A stretch of 64,000 bases of DNA, from NCBI RefSeq assembly GCF_019613955.1, contig NZ_CP080443.1, positions 2,713,001 through 2,777,000 on the forward strand, in the 5' to 3' direction. Numbering within the stretch: position 1 is the stretch's first letter; every line of letters begins with the position of its first letter. The notes under the pieces were generated by a model that was not told where the DNA came from, did no database searches, and saw only the letters and a list, made by a program, of their open reading frames with translations. This document shows, piece by piece, positions 54,011 through 62,265 of this stretch. This DNA comes from Chryseobacterium sp. LJ668 (lineage in GTDB: Bacteria; Bacteroidota; Bacteroidia; Flavobacteriales; Weeksellaceae). Made by a program: the position numbers and the translations under genes.

Positions 54011-55174
54011 ATGAAAAGATCACTCATCAAAAATGGTGTTTTTGCATTGATCATTGCAGCTTTATATTCTTGCACAGCACAAAAACAAACCTCTGCTGGT
54101 AAAACAGAACTTCCGAATAAGAAAGAAGTACTGGAAGTTTCTAGACGGGCCAATCAATATTTCATGAATAAATGGCCGGATACAGGCAAAGATATTGTCG
54201 GCAAAAAAGTATGGCCAAGTAATCTCTGGACACGTGCTGTTTACTATGAAGGATTAATGGCACTTTATAAAGTAGATCCGAAAAAAGAATACTACGATTA
54301 TGCAGTTTCTTGGGCAGAAAACCACAAATGGGATTTGATGCGCGGTACATACACCAGAAATGCAGATCATCAGGCTTGCGGACAAACATACATCGATCTC
54401 TATGAAATTGATGGAAAAAAACACCCTGAAAGAATTAAAAATGTAAAAGCCGCAATGGATAGCATGATTGCTACCAGTAAAGTCGATGATTGGTGGTGGA
54501 TTGATGCACTGCAAATGAGTATGCCGATTTTTACAAAATTGGGAAGAATTACAGGTGAGCAGAAATATTTTGATAAAAATTACGAAATGTATGCCTACAC
54601 CAAATACAAGCACGGTGGTAATGGATTATACAACCCTGCAGACAAAATCTGGTGGAGAGACAAAAGCTTCGTTCCGCCTTATAAAGAACCGAATGGAGAA
54701 GATTGCTACTGGAGCAGAGGAAACGGCTGGGTAGTGGCTGCTTTGGCTAAAACTTTAGCAGATACCCCGAAATCTGATCCTCATTACCCCGAATATTTGC
54801 AGGATTACAAAGATTTATTAGCAGCATTACTTCCTATCCAAAGGGAAGATGGTTTCTGGAATGTAAGTTTGCATGATCCTACGAATTTCGGTGGAAAAGA
54901 AATGACCGGAACTGCTCTTTTTGTGTACGGAATGGCATATGGTGTCAATAACGGATTGATTGACAGAGACACTTATCTGCCTGTTCTCATTAAAGCTTGG
55001 AATGCCATTGCAAAAGATTCTGTTCAGCCAAATGGTTTTTTAGGCTGGGTGCAGGGAACAGGAAAGGAGCCTAAAGACGGGCAGCCACTTTCTGTAAATA
55101 AAGAACCCGATTTTGAAGATTATGGTTTGGGTTGCCTTTTGCTTGCAGGAAGCGAAGTTTATAAACTGAATTAA
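54011..55174 (+). CDS. Unsaturated rhamnogalacturonyl hydrolase, GH105
   Basis: The lipoprotein signal (ALIIAALYSCTAQK) anchors the protein. The (alpha/alpha)6 barrel shows WDLMRGTYTRNADHQACGQT, the catalytic Asp region DDWWWIDALQMSMP, and CYWSRGNGWVVAALA. GH105 removes the unsaturated galacturonyl residue produced by PL11. It lies 25 bp after the PL11 gene, so the two form one transcript. Confidence 0.95.
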   Translation: MKRSLIKNGVFALIIAALYSCTAQKQTSAGKTELPNKKEVLEVSRRANQYFMNKWPDTGKDIVGKKVWPSNLWTRAVYYEGLMALYKVDPKKEYYDYAVSWAENHKWDLMRGTYTRNADHQACGQTYIDLYEIDGKKHPERIKNVKAAMDSMIATSKVDDWWWIDALQMSMPIFTKLGRITGEQKYFDKNYEMYAYTKYKHGGNGLYNPADKIWWRDKSFVPPYKEPNGEDCYWSRGNGWVVAALAKTLADTPKSDPHYPEYLQDYKDLLAALLPIQREDGFWNVSLHDPTNFGGKEMTGTALFVYGMAYGVNNGLIDRDTYLPVLIKAWNAIAKDSVQPNGFLGWVQGTGKEPKDGQPLSVNKEPDFEDYGLGCLLLAGSEVYKLN

Positions 55175-55203
55175 TAATTAAATCTACAAAAACACATTCA
55201 AAA

Positions 55204-55240
55204 AGAAAATCAGAGCAGAAGTTCTGATTTTCTATTTTTG
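55204..55240 (+). terminator. Terminator after GH105
   Basis: AGAAAATCAGA and TCTGATTTTCT form an 11-bp perfect stem followed by T residues. Confidence 0.88.
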
Positions 55241-55339
55241 CAACGAAATATTTAATCATATAAAATTATGGTGAGAAAAGATAATTTTAAAATGAGTTTG
55301 ATTGATTACAAATAGCCAATACCTTTGAGGTTTTGTAAG

Positions 55340-55384
55340 CATGACACTACAAGATGCTCAGTTGCTTCCATATCATTAATTTTC
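55340..55384 (+). promoter_or_regulatory. Putative rhamnogalacturonan regulon promoter, site C
   Basis: CATGACA (55340) and CAAGATGCT (55350) form the two blocks, and TAATTTTC starts 25 bp after position 3 of the second block, at 55377. It precedes rhaT (start 55407). Confidence 0.68.
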
Positions 55385-55406
55385 AGATTCAACCAATACG
55401 ATCATT

Positions 55407-56495
55407 ATGAATGCATTATTAGGAGTTTTATTTCATTTCTTGGGAGGATTTTCTTCAGGAAGTTTTTATTTGCCATATAAGAAGGTAAAAGGCTGGTCTT
55501 GGGAAACTTATTGGTTGATAGGTGGTGCATTCTCCTGGATTATTGTTCCGCCTTTGGCAGCATTTCTTACCATACCTGGTTTTTGGGACATTATACAAAA
55601 TGAGAGTTCTTCCATTTTAGGACTTACGTTTTTGTTTGGTGCATTATGGGGAATCGGGGGTTTTACATATGGTTTAGGCGTTCGTTACTTGGGCGTTGCA
55701 TTGGGAAGCAGCATTATTCTTGGGCTTTGCATGGTTTTTGGCTCGCTGGTTCCGTCTATTTATTATGAATTTTCTCCTCAGTCAGGAAAGGATAATATTG
55801 GTCTGATGTTCTCCAGCACTTGGGGACAGTATGTATTATTAGGGCTTTTAATTTGCGTTGTCGGGATCATTATCAGCGGAAAAGCGGGTATGATGAAAGA
55901 CAAAGAACTTCACACAGAATCTATAGACCCGCACGGTGTTGCAGTAAAGACTGAATATAAATTTGGTTTAGGTTTAATTGTTTCCATTATATCAGGTGTT
56001 TTGAGTGCCTGTTTTAATTTTGGTTTAGAAGCCGGAAAGCCAATGGCTAATGTTGCCAATGAAGCTTGGAAACTGGCAAATCCTGGCCAGGGTGAATTCC
56101 TGTTTCAGAACAATGTAACCTATGTAGTTGTCCTTTGGGGTGGTATGGCGGTCAATTTGATCGGTTGTCTTTATCTGGCTTATAAAAATAAATCTTACAC
56201 AGATTACACAAAAAAAAATGTACCGGTCTTCAAAAATATAATGTTCTGTGCGCTTGCCGGAACAATGTGGTATTTACAGTTTTTCTTTTACGGGATGGGA
56301 GAAAGCAAAATGGGGAACGGCGCGAGCTCATGGATTTTACACATGGCATTTATCATTTTGATCGCCAATCTCTGGGGTGTCATCATCAAAGAATGGAAAG
56401 GTGTCTCCAAAAAAACCATTACTACTATTTCCATAGGAATGTTTGTGTTACTGGTATCTATTTTGATTGTAGGCTACGGTAATTCTCTAAGATAA
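55407..56495 (+). CDS. rhaT: L-rhamnose/proton symporter
   Basis: The 362-residue protein has about ten membrane helices with LGGFSSGSFYLPYKKVKGWS, GALWGIGGFTYGLGVRYLGV and MWYLQFFFYGMGESKMG, all characteristic of RhaT. It takes up free rhamnose with protons across the inner membrane. It is placed between the enzymes and SusCD with its own regulated promoter and terminator. Confidence 0.95.
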   Translation: MNALLGVLFHFLGGFSSGSFYLPYKKVKGWSWETYWLIGGAFSWIIVPPLAAFLTIPGFWDIIQNESSSILGLTFLFGALWGIGGFTYGLGVRYLGVALGSSIILGLCMVFGSLVPSIYYEFSPQSGKDNIGLMFSSTWGQYVLLGLLICVVGIIISGKAGMMKDKELHTESIDPHGVAVKTEYKFGLGLIVSIISGVLSACFNFGLEAGKPMANVANEAWKLANPGQGEFLFQNNVTYVVVLWGGMAVNLIGCLYLAYKNKSYTDYTKKNVPVFKNIMFCALAGTMWYLQFFFYGMGESKMGNGASSWILHMAFIILIANLWGVIIKEWKGVSKKTITTISIGMFVLLVSILIVGYGNSLR

Positions 56496-56566
56496 TCTAA
56501 AGTAATTTTAAAAGTGTTTTTAAAACTTACGATTCATATTAGTTATATTTAAATTAATTATTTTTT

Positions 56567-56598
56567 AAGACACTGATTTTTTTCAGTGTCTTTTTTTT
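56567..56598 (+). terminator. Terminator after rhaT
   Basis: AAGACACTGA and TCAGTGTCTT form a perfect 10-bp stem with a 6-nt T loop, followed by eight T residues. The rest of the 56496-56852 gap is AT-rich and holds promoter site D. Confidence 0.93.
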
Positions 56599-56772
56599 GT
56601 TCAATAATGTCTTTTTTAGTAATGCCAATTACAAGAAGAGTTGCTATTATGATATAGATCTTTGTTGTAAAATCCAAATTTTATGTTAGATTTTTTAATT
56701 AAATCACCAATAGTTTCATATATTACTGTAAATATGTATAAATATTTAAGATAAATTAAGAATTTTACAATG

Positions 56773-56817
56773 CAGGATATTGCAGGATGCCAGAACTTTC
56801 GCAACGGTGTACTTTGG
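56773..56817 (+). promoter_or_regulatory. Putative rhamnogalacturonan regulon promoter, site D
   Basis: CAGGATA (56773) and CAGGATGCC (56783) are direct copies 10 bp apart. The -7-like TACTTTGG starts at 56810, 25 bp after the GG of the second copy. It precedes susC (start 56853). Confidence 0.72.
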
Positions 56818-56852
56818 TGACAGAATTAAGTAATGTAATTAAAAATTAATAT

Positions 56853-59800
56853 ATGTCATTAATAATTAAACACAAGAATTATAAGCCGCTCATCGCACCG
56901 CTATTTTTGCTTGCGTCTGGCTTAATGTTCGGGCAACAAACTGTAAGCGATACTGCAAAAGTAGATACTAAAGATATCGAAGAAGTAGTCGTTATCGGTT
57001 ACGGTACAGTTAAAAAATCAGATTTAACGGGATCAGTATCTTCGGTGTCTGCTAAAGATCTTGCTGCAACACCGGCAATGAATGCTTTACAGGCACTACA
57101 GGGTAGAGCAGCCGGACTAAATATTGTCACGGCAGGTGGTGCTCCGGGAGCTGGGGCTAACGTTACGGTGCGTGGTGGAGCTTCCATCACTCAGGGTACA
57201 GATCCTCTTTACATCGTAGATGGTTTCCAGTTAGACAACGCTTTAAATATTATCAACCCAAATGATATCGAAAGTATCGACGTTCTGAAAGGTGCTTCTG
57301 CGATCGCAATCTACGGCTCACGTGGTTCCAACGGGATTATCGTTATTAAAACGAAGAGTGGAAAAAAAGGAAAAACCACCATCAACTATAATTCCTTTAT
57401 GACGTTTGACATGCTTTCAAAGAAACTGAATATGGTTTCTAATGCTGAGCAGTATGTTAAATACCAATACGAATTGGCTCAGCTTGGCGGAAAAGCAGCA
57501 CAGTGGAGCAATGTTTTTGATAATAGTTTGGGAACAGATTCTCCGGGTTTTTACACTGGAGCTTTTAATAGAATTACCAATCGTTACGCTTCTGCTCCTA
57601 CTTTGGATTGGCAGGATAAGGTTTTTGGAGGCACAGGAATCACCCAAAACCAAAATTTCAATATTTCTTTGGGTAATGAAAAAACCCAGGCTTTCATCAG
57701 TTATAATTATAATAAACAACTTGGTATTCTTGCCAATCATGATGAAACCCGTAATTCATTGCGTGCTAATATCAAATCTGAATTGTATAAAGGTGTCAGA
57801 GTAGATTTTGGGTCAATGTTTACTTCCCAATCTGTGAATGGAGGAGGTTCGTATGGTGGAATGAAAAAGGTTCTTTTACAACCTATAACCGGTGGAACAA
57901 AATTTACATTAGATCAGTTATATAATACACAGACCTTTGGTGATTTTTCTGCCTTCGATTCTTCTTACGACACAGAAAATCCTTATATAGAAAATAATGC
58001 CTCCACAAGTAATGCACGTTCACGTTCGTTTGTTGCGAATGCTGGTTTTGAAATTGATTTTCTTAAAAACTTTACACTCAGAACTTCCGGACAGTATACA
58101 TGGAATAGTAGCAAAGCTACTTCATTTTCGGATGCGAACTCCAGAGCCTTCCTTACAGATCCTGTAAATACAGGTATCAATGGAAGTATTGGAAACAGAG
58201 AATCTTACAGTTATCAGATCACCAATACCGTGACTTATAATAAGACTTTTGCAGAAAAACACAAGGTTACCGCCCTTGCCGGTACAGAGTCCATATATGG
58301 AGTATCTGAAGGTAACAGTATAACACTTATTAAATTCCCATCACTACTAAATTACGGACTGGATCAAATTGATAATGCTACTGTAAGAGATAAAAGTGTA
58401 AGTCCGTCAACACCCGTTACACTGCTTTCATACTTTGGACGTGCAAACTATAATTATGATGACCGTTATCTTTTAACAGGTACAATACGACGTGACGGAT
58501 CTTCAAAATTTTATCAGGAAAACCGATGGGGAACTTTCCTTTCTGCTGCTGCTGCTTGGCGTGTGTCTCAAGAAGGTTTCTGGAAAGATCATAAAATTAA
58601 TAATATTATTAATGATTTCAAGATAAGAGCTGAATATGGGGAAACCGGAAATAATGACATTCCAAGTAATTTGTGGAGAACCAATGTAGTGTCTACAGAC
58701 TATCCTTCGAATAACACAATAGGTAACCTGGCATTAGTAACCAGCCCAACTTATGGTAATATTAATCTGCAGTGGGAAGCCATGAAAGCGACCAATTTTG
58801 GGATAGATTTAGCATTTTTCAATAATAGAATAAAACTAACATCAGAATATTATAAAAATGATGTGACCAAGATGTTATTGCTAACCGTCCTCCCGGCTCA
58901 TACAGGTTATTCAAACAAACAAGATAATGTTGGAACAATGACCAATAAAGGATTTGAGTTTACATTGAATACTATCAATTTTCGATCAGAAAACTTCAGA
59001 TGGACTACAGACGCTAATATTGGCTTCAATAAGTCTAAAGTAACTGCTCTTGATGATGGAAGAACTTTTAGACAATTTACTGTTGGAAGTAACAGAGGCG
59101 GCCAGGTAACTTACTATGCCACAGTGGGCGAACAGTTAGGAGATATGTATGGGTATGTCTATCAAGGCATTTATACGACTGATGATTTTACACAAGCACC
59201 AAATGGTACTCTTACTTTAAAACCTGGCGTAGTGAAACCTGCTACAGGAACTCCAAAACCGGGAGATATGAAATTTGCTGCAGATAATGAAGCCGGGGAT
59301 CAGTTTACAAGAAAATTAGTAAAAATAGGAAACGGTACTCCAGACTTTATTGGCGGGATTAGTAATAGTATTTCTTATAAAGGTTTTGATTTCGCAATGT
59401 TTATGAAATTCAGTGTGGGTGGTGATATTTATAATGCTACCAAACAAAGTTTGAGTCCGTACGCTTTATACCAGAACGTCCCTACAGAATTTGGTGACAA
59501 CTTTTATCATTTGATTGATCCTAATACCGGGCAGGCAACTACAAATTTAGTAAGATTGAAAGAACTAAATCCTGATGAGGGATCTAAGCTGTGGAGTTTA
59601 AGCAATACCAATACAGCTAATATAACATATCCTTCTTCATATTATGTGGAAGATGGATCTTATCTGCGAATTGCTCAGGTAACTCTTGGGTATAGTTTGA
59701 ATAGAGAATTTCTAGAGAAAATTTCAGTAGCTAATGCGCGTATATATGTTACAGTTAATAACTTAGCTACAATTACAGGGTATTCTGGCTACGACCCGGA

Positions 59801-59900
59801 AGTTACAGCAGCGAGTGGTGTATCAGTAACACCAGGCTATGATAGTTCTGCTTATCCGCGTTCAAGAAGTTACACTCTTGGTATCAATTTAACTTTCTAA
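56853..59900 (+). CDS. susC: SusC/RagA family TonB-linked outer-membrane transporter
   Basis: The 1015-residue protein has a signal peptide ending near MFGQQ, a short linker, then the plug with EEVVVIGYGTVKKSDLTGSV, DPLYIVDGFQLDN and IYGSRGSNGIIVIKTKSG, and a large barrel to the last strand TLGINLTF. The N-terminal carboxypeptidase-like domain found in many SusC proteins appears to be missing. With SusD it would import rhamnogalacturonan fragments. Confidence 0.95.
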   Translation: MSLIIKHKNYKPLIAPLFLLASGLMFGQQTVSDTAKVDTKDIEEVVVIGYGTVKKSDLTGSVSSVSAKDLAATPAMNALQALQGRAAGLNIVTAGGAPGAGANVTVRGGASITQGTDPLYIVDGFQLDNALNIINPNDIESIDVLKGASAIAIYGSRGSNGIIVIKTKSGKKGKTTINYNSFMTFDMLSKKLNMVSNAEQYVKYQYELAQLGGKAAQWSNVFDNSLGTDSPGFYTGAFNRITNRYASAPTLDWQDKVFGGTGITQNQNFNISLGNEKTQAFISYNYNKQLGILANHDETRNSLRANIKSELYKGVRVDFGSMFTSQSVNGGGSYGGMKKVLLQPITGGTKFTLDQLYNTQTFGDFSAFDSSYDTENPYIENNASTSNARSRSFVANAGFEIDFLKNFTLRTSGQYTWNSSKATSFSDANSRAFLTDPVNTGINGSIGNRESYSYQITNTVTYNKTFAEKHKVTALAGTESIYGVSEGNSITLIKFPSLLNYGLDQIDNATVRDKSVSPSTPVTLLSYFGRANYNYDDRYLLTGTIRRDGSSKFYQENRWGTFLSAAAAWRVSQEGFWKDHKINNIINDFKIRAEYGETGNNDIPSNLWRTNVVSTDYPSNNTIGNLALVTSPTYGNINLQWEAMKATNFGIDLAFFNNRIKLTSEYYKNDVTKMLLLTVLPAHTGYSNKQDNVGTMTNKGFEFTLNTINFRSENFRWTTDANIGFNKSKVTALDDGRTFRQFTVGSNRGGQVTYYATVGEQLGDMYGYVYQGIYTTDDFTQAPNGTLTLKPGVVKPATGTPKPGDMKFAADNEAGDQFTRKLVKIGNGTPDFIGGISNSISYKGFDFAMFMKFSVGGDIYNATKQSLSPYALYQNVPTEFGDNFYHLIDPNTGQATTNLVRLKELNPDEGSKLWSLSNTNTANITYPSSYYVEDGSYLRIAQVTLGYSLNREFLEKISVANARIYVTVNNLATITGYSGYDPEVTAASGVSVTPGYDSSAYPRSRSYTLGINLTF

Positions 59901-59910
59901 TATTTAAATC

Positions 59911-61971
59911 ATGAAAAATATATTTAATAGACACAATCTTATAAAGAAACTACTACTAGTTCCAGCTATTTTAGTAACATTAATGAGTGTTAACTCATGT
60001 AGTGAAGATTTTTTAGACCAGCCATCACCTAATACATCCGATACTCAGTCGATATTTGAAAGCTTGGAAACGGCAGATCTTTTTGTTCAGGGTTGTTATA
60101 GAGGTATAGTTCCTACAGAGATGTTTTATCAGTTAGGAGCGGGTGATACAGTGGTTCACTCTGCGGAAGATGGTACAACAAATAATTCCAAATACAATAT
60201 TTGTAATTATTTCTACGATGCAAAAACACCTTACACACTAACGGGGGTATATTCAGTTATGTATGCATCGATAGAGAGAACCAATATTGCGATCAGTGGA
60301 TTAAGTAAAATGCCGGAAAGTCCCAAACGTAATGCCTTACTGGCAGAAGTAAAAGCCCTTCGTGCATTTTGTTACTATAATTTGATCAGAGTATATGGAG
60401 ATGTTCCTGCAGTCTGGATACCGCTAGTGGAAGCAGATCCTAATGATCCCAATACTTTATATCCAAAACGTTCCTCTCGTGATGGGATCTATGATCGTAT
60501 CATTGCTGATATGCAGGGATCAGTTAATGATTTGCCAACTACCGGAACATCTGAGCGGTTGAAAAAAGCATCAGGCAATGCTTTACTGGCAAGAATTGCA
60601 TTGTATGCGGCAGGTTATTCTTTAAGATGGGATCTAAATACCGGAGCGCCTGGAACAATGTCTCGTCGCCCTGACAATGCAAGAGTTCAGCAATTGTATC
60701 AAATTGCAGATGCAGCATTAGAGTCTGTAATTACTGGTGGTACCAACAGTTTGGTGCAGGCTCAAAGTGGTAAAAGTGGTTTTGAAGCAATGTGGTTCAA
60801 TTTCTGCCAGAGAAAATTTGGAGTGAGTGATCCGGAAATGCTTTGGCACATTGCGGAATACGGACCTAATACAAACTCAGCTTTTGGCGTCTATGCTATG
60901 GAAGGTTCTCGTGGCGGTACATATGGCTCACGTAAAGCATTACAGTTTATTTTACCAAGTTATTATCTGTCATTTAATCCTGGTGATACGCGTAGAGATG
61001 TTTCTTGTACTTCTTACAGTATTTATTTCTTAAATGCCGGTGCAGCAACAGATACCTGGGTCAATGTAGGAACTACTTACTCATGTATCTTACCGGGTAA
61101 ATTCAGAATGGGATGGGGTGTTGCACCACAGGCTGCAGATGCCCGTAACCTGAACATTCCAATTATCAGATATGCAGATGTTTTACTAATGTTTGCAGAA
61201 ACTCAAAATTATTTGAATGGAGGACCTACTGCTAAAGCAACAGCTGCTTTACAGCAGGTGAGAACTCGTGCAGGAATTGGTTCATTACCAATACCCGGTG
61301 GCCAACAGGCGTTTGAAAATGCTTTAGTTCAGGAGCGTAAGTGGGAATTTGCAGGAGAATTTAATCTTCGTACCGATTTGATCAGAATGAACCGTATTGC
61401 AAGCGAAATTGAAGCTACAAAACTGGCAATGAAAAACTTATCAAACCGTACAGGGGCATATGCAGCTACACCAACTCTACGTCTTTATAAATTTGAAAAG
61501 AATGCGCAGGTTTATGGTGATCCGTTCTTGGCACTTAAATATATTGATTTGACTAATCCTGTTCAGATTGCAGCAGCTTCGGCAGTGCCTACAAGTTCAG
61601 CAGGTTACGCAGCATATCAAACCACTTTGGCAGGTATAGTGACTGCAAACGGACAAACTGTAGCTGCCGGTGACAAATGGTATCCTACAAAAATGTTTGA
61701 AGCCTATACCAGTACTTTTAACGGTAATGCAAGGAAAGCAGTAGGATTTACAGGTGGATTTAATGCCATTCAGGTTGGAGCAATTATCTATACAAAACCA
61801 ACAGGTTCTGCTGAAAATGGAGGCACTTATCCAAACTGGATCGAAGGTGGTGGTGATGGTCTTTTCTACGGATTTGTACCGAATAAAACAGAATTGCTTC
61901 CATTTGCATCTGCTTCTGCTGGTCATCCGATGGTTGATAATCCTAACCTTACTCAGCTACCGGGTTATTAA
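59911..61971 (+). CDS. susD: SusD/RagB family nutrient-binding lipoprotein
   Basis: The signal sequence ends with a lipobox before Cys (LMSVNSCSEDFLDQPSPNT). The SusD helical fold is shown by EVKALRAFCYYNLIRVYGDV and LALKYIDLTN-type segments, with ADVLLMFAETQNYL and QERKWEFAGEFNLRTDLIRM near the C-terminus. It forms the lid over SusC and binds glycan fragments at the cell surface. It starts 10 bp after susC. Confidence 0.95.
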   Translation: MKNIFNRHNLIKKLLLVPAILVTLMSVNSCSEDFLDQPSPNTSDTQSIFESLETADLFVQGCYRGIVPTEMFYQLGAGDTVVHSAEDGTTNNSKYNICNYFYDAKTPYTLTGVYSVMYASIERTNIAISGLSKMPESPKRNALLAEVKALRAFCYYNLIRVYGDVPAVWIPLVEADPNDPNTLYPKRSSRDGIYDRIIADMQGSVNDLPTTGTSERLKKASGNALLARIALYAAGYSLRWDLNTGAPGTMSRRPDNARVQQLYQIADAALESVITGGTNSLVQAQSGKSGFEAMWFNFCQRKFGVSDPEMLWHIAEYGPNTNSAFGVYAMEGSRGGTYGSRKALQFILPSYYLSFNPGDTRRDVSCTSYSIYFLNAGAATDTWVNVGTTYSCILPGKFRMGWGVAPQAADARNLNIPIIRYADVLLMFAETQNYLNGGPTAKATAALQQVRTRAGIGSLPIPGGQQAFENALVQERKWEFAGEFNLRTDLIRMNRIASEIEATKLAMKNLSNRTGAYAATPTLRLYKFEKNAQVYGDPFLALKYIDLTNPVQIAAASAVPTSSAGYAAYQTTLAGIVTANGQTVAAGDKWYPTKMFEAYTSTFNGNARKAVGFTGGFNAIQVGAIIYTKPTGSAENGGTYPNWIEGGGDGLFYGFVPNKTELLPFASASAGHPMVDNPNLTQLPGY

Positions 61972-61987
61972 TCAAATAATCACTTAG

Positions 61988-62074
61988 AGACTGTTTGAAT
62001 TTTAGAAATTAAGAATGTTAGCTTAAAAGCAGCTTGTATACTTCTTGATGATTGAAATTCAAACAGTCTTTTTT
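61988..62074 (+). terminator. Long terminator hairpin after susD
   Basis: AGACTGTTTGAATTT (61988-62002) and AAATTCAAACAGTCT (62055-62069) form a perfect 15-bp stem with a 52-nt loop, followed by five T residues. The remaining gap to 62265 is AT-rich with promoter site E. Confidence 0.85.
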
Positions 62075-62189
62075 ATCACAAAATATTAATTGATTTACAG
62101 CCTCAATTAGATTGTTACAGTTCGTACTGATAGAGGAATTGAATGATAATAGAATTTAAAGTTAATTGATCTTTAAATCACCAATTCAT

Positions 62190-62234
62190 CAGTACAGTGC
62201 GGGATGCCGCAGAAAAATAAACAATCTAAATTTG
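62190..62234 (+). promoter_or_regulatory. Putative rhamnogalacturonan regulon promoter, site E
   Basis: CAGTACA (62190) and CGGGATGCC (62200) form the two blocks, and the exact -7 element TAAATTTG starts at 62227, 25 bp after the GG of the second block. It precedes the aldolase gene start at 62266. An inverted TGCGG/CCGCA surrounds the second block here. Confidence 0.72.
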
Positions 62235-62265
62235 GTTAAAATTCAGAAAACAAAAAGAAAAACAA

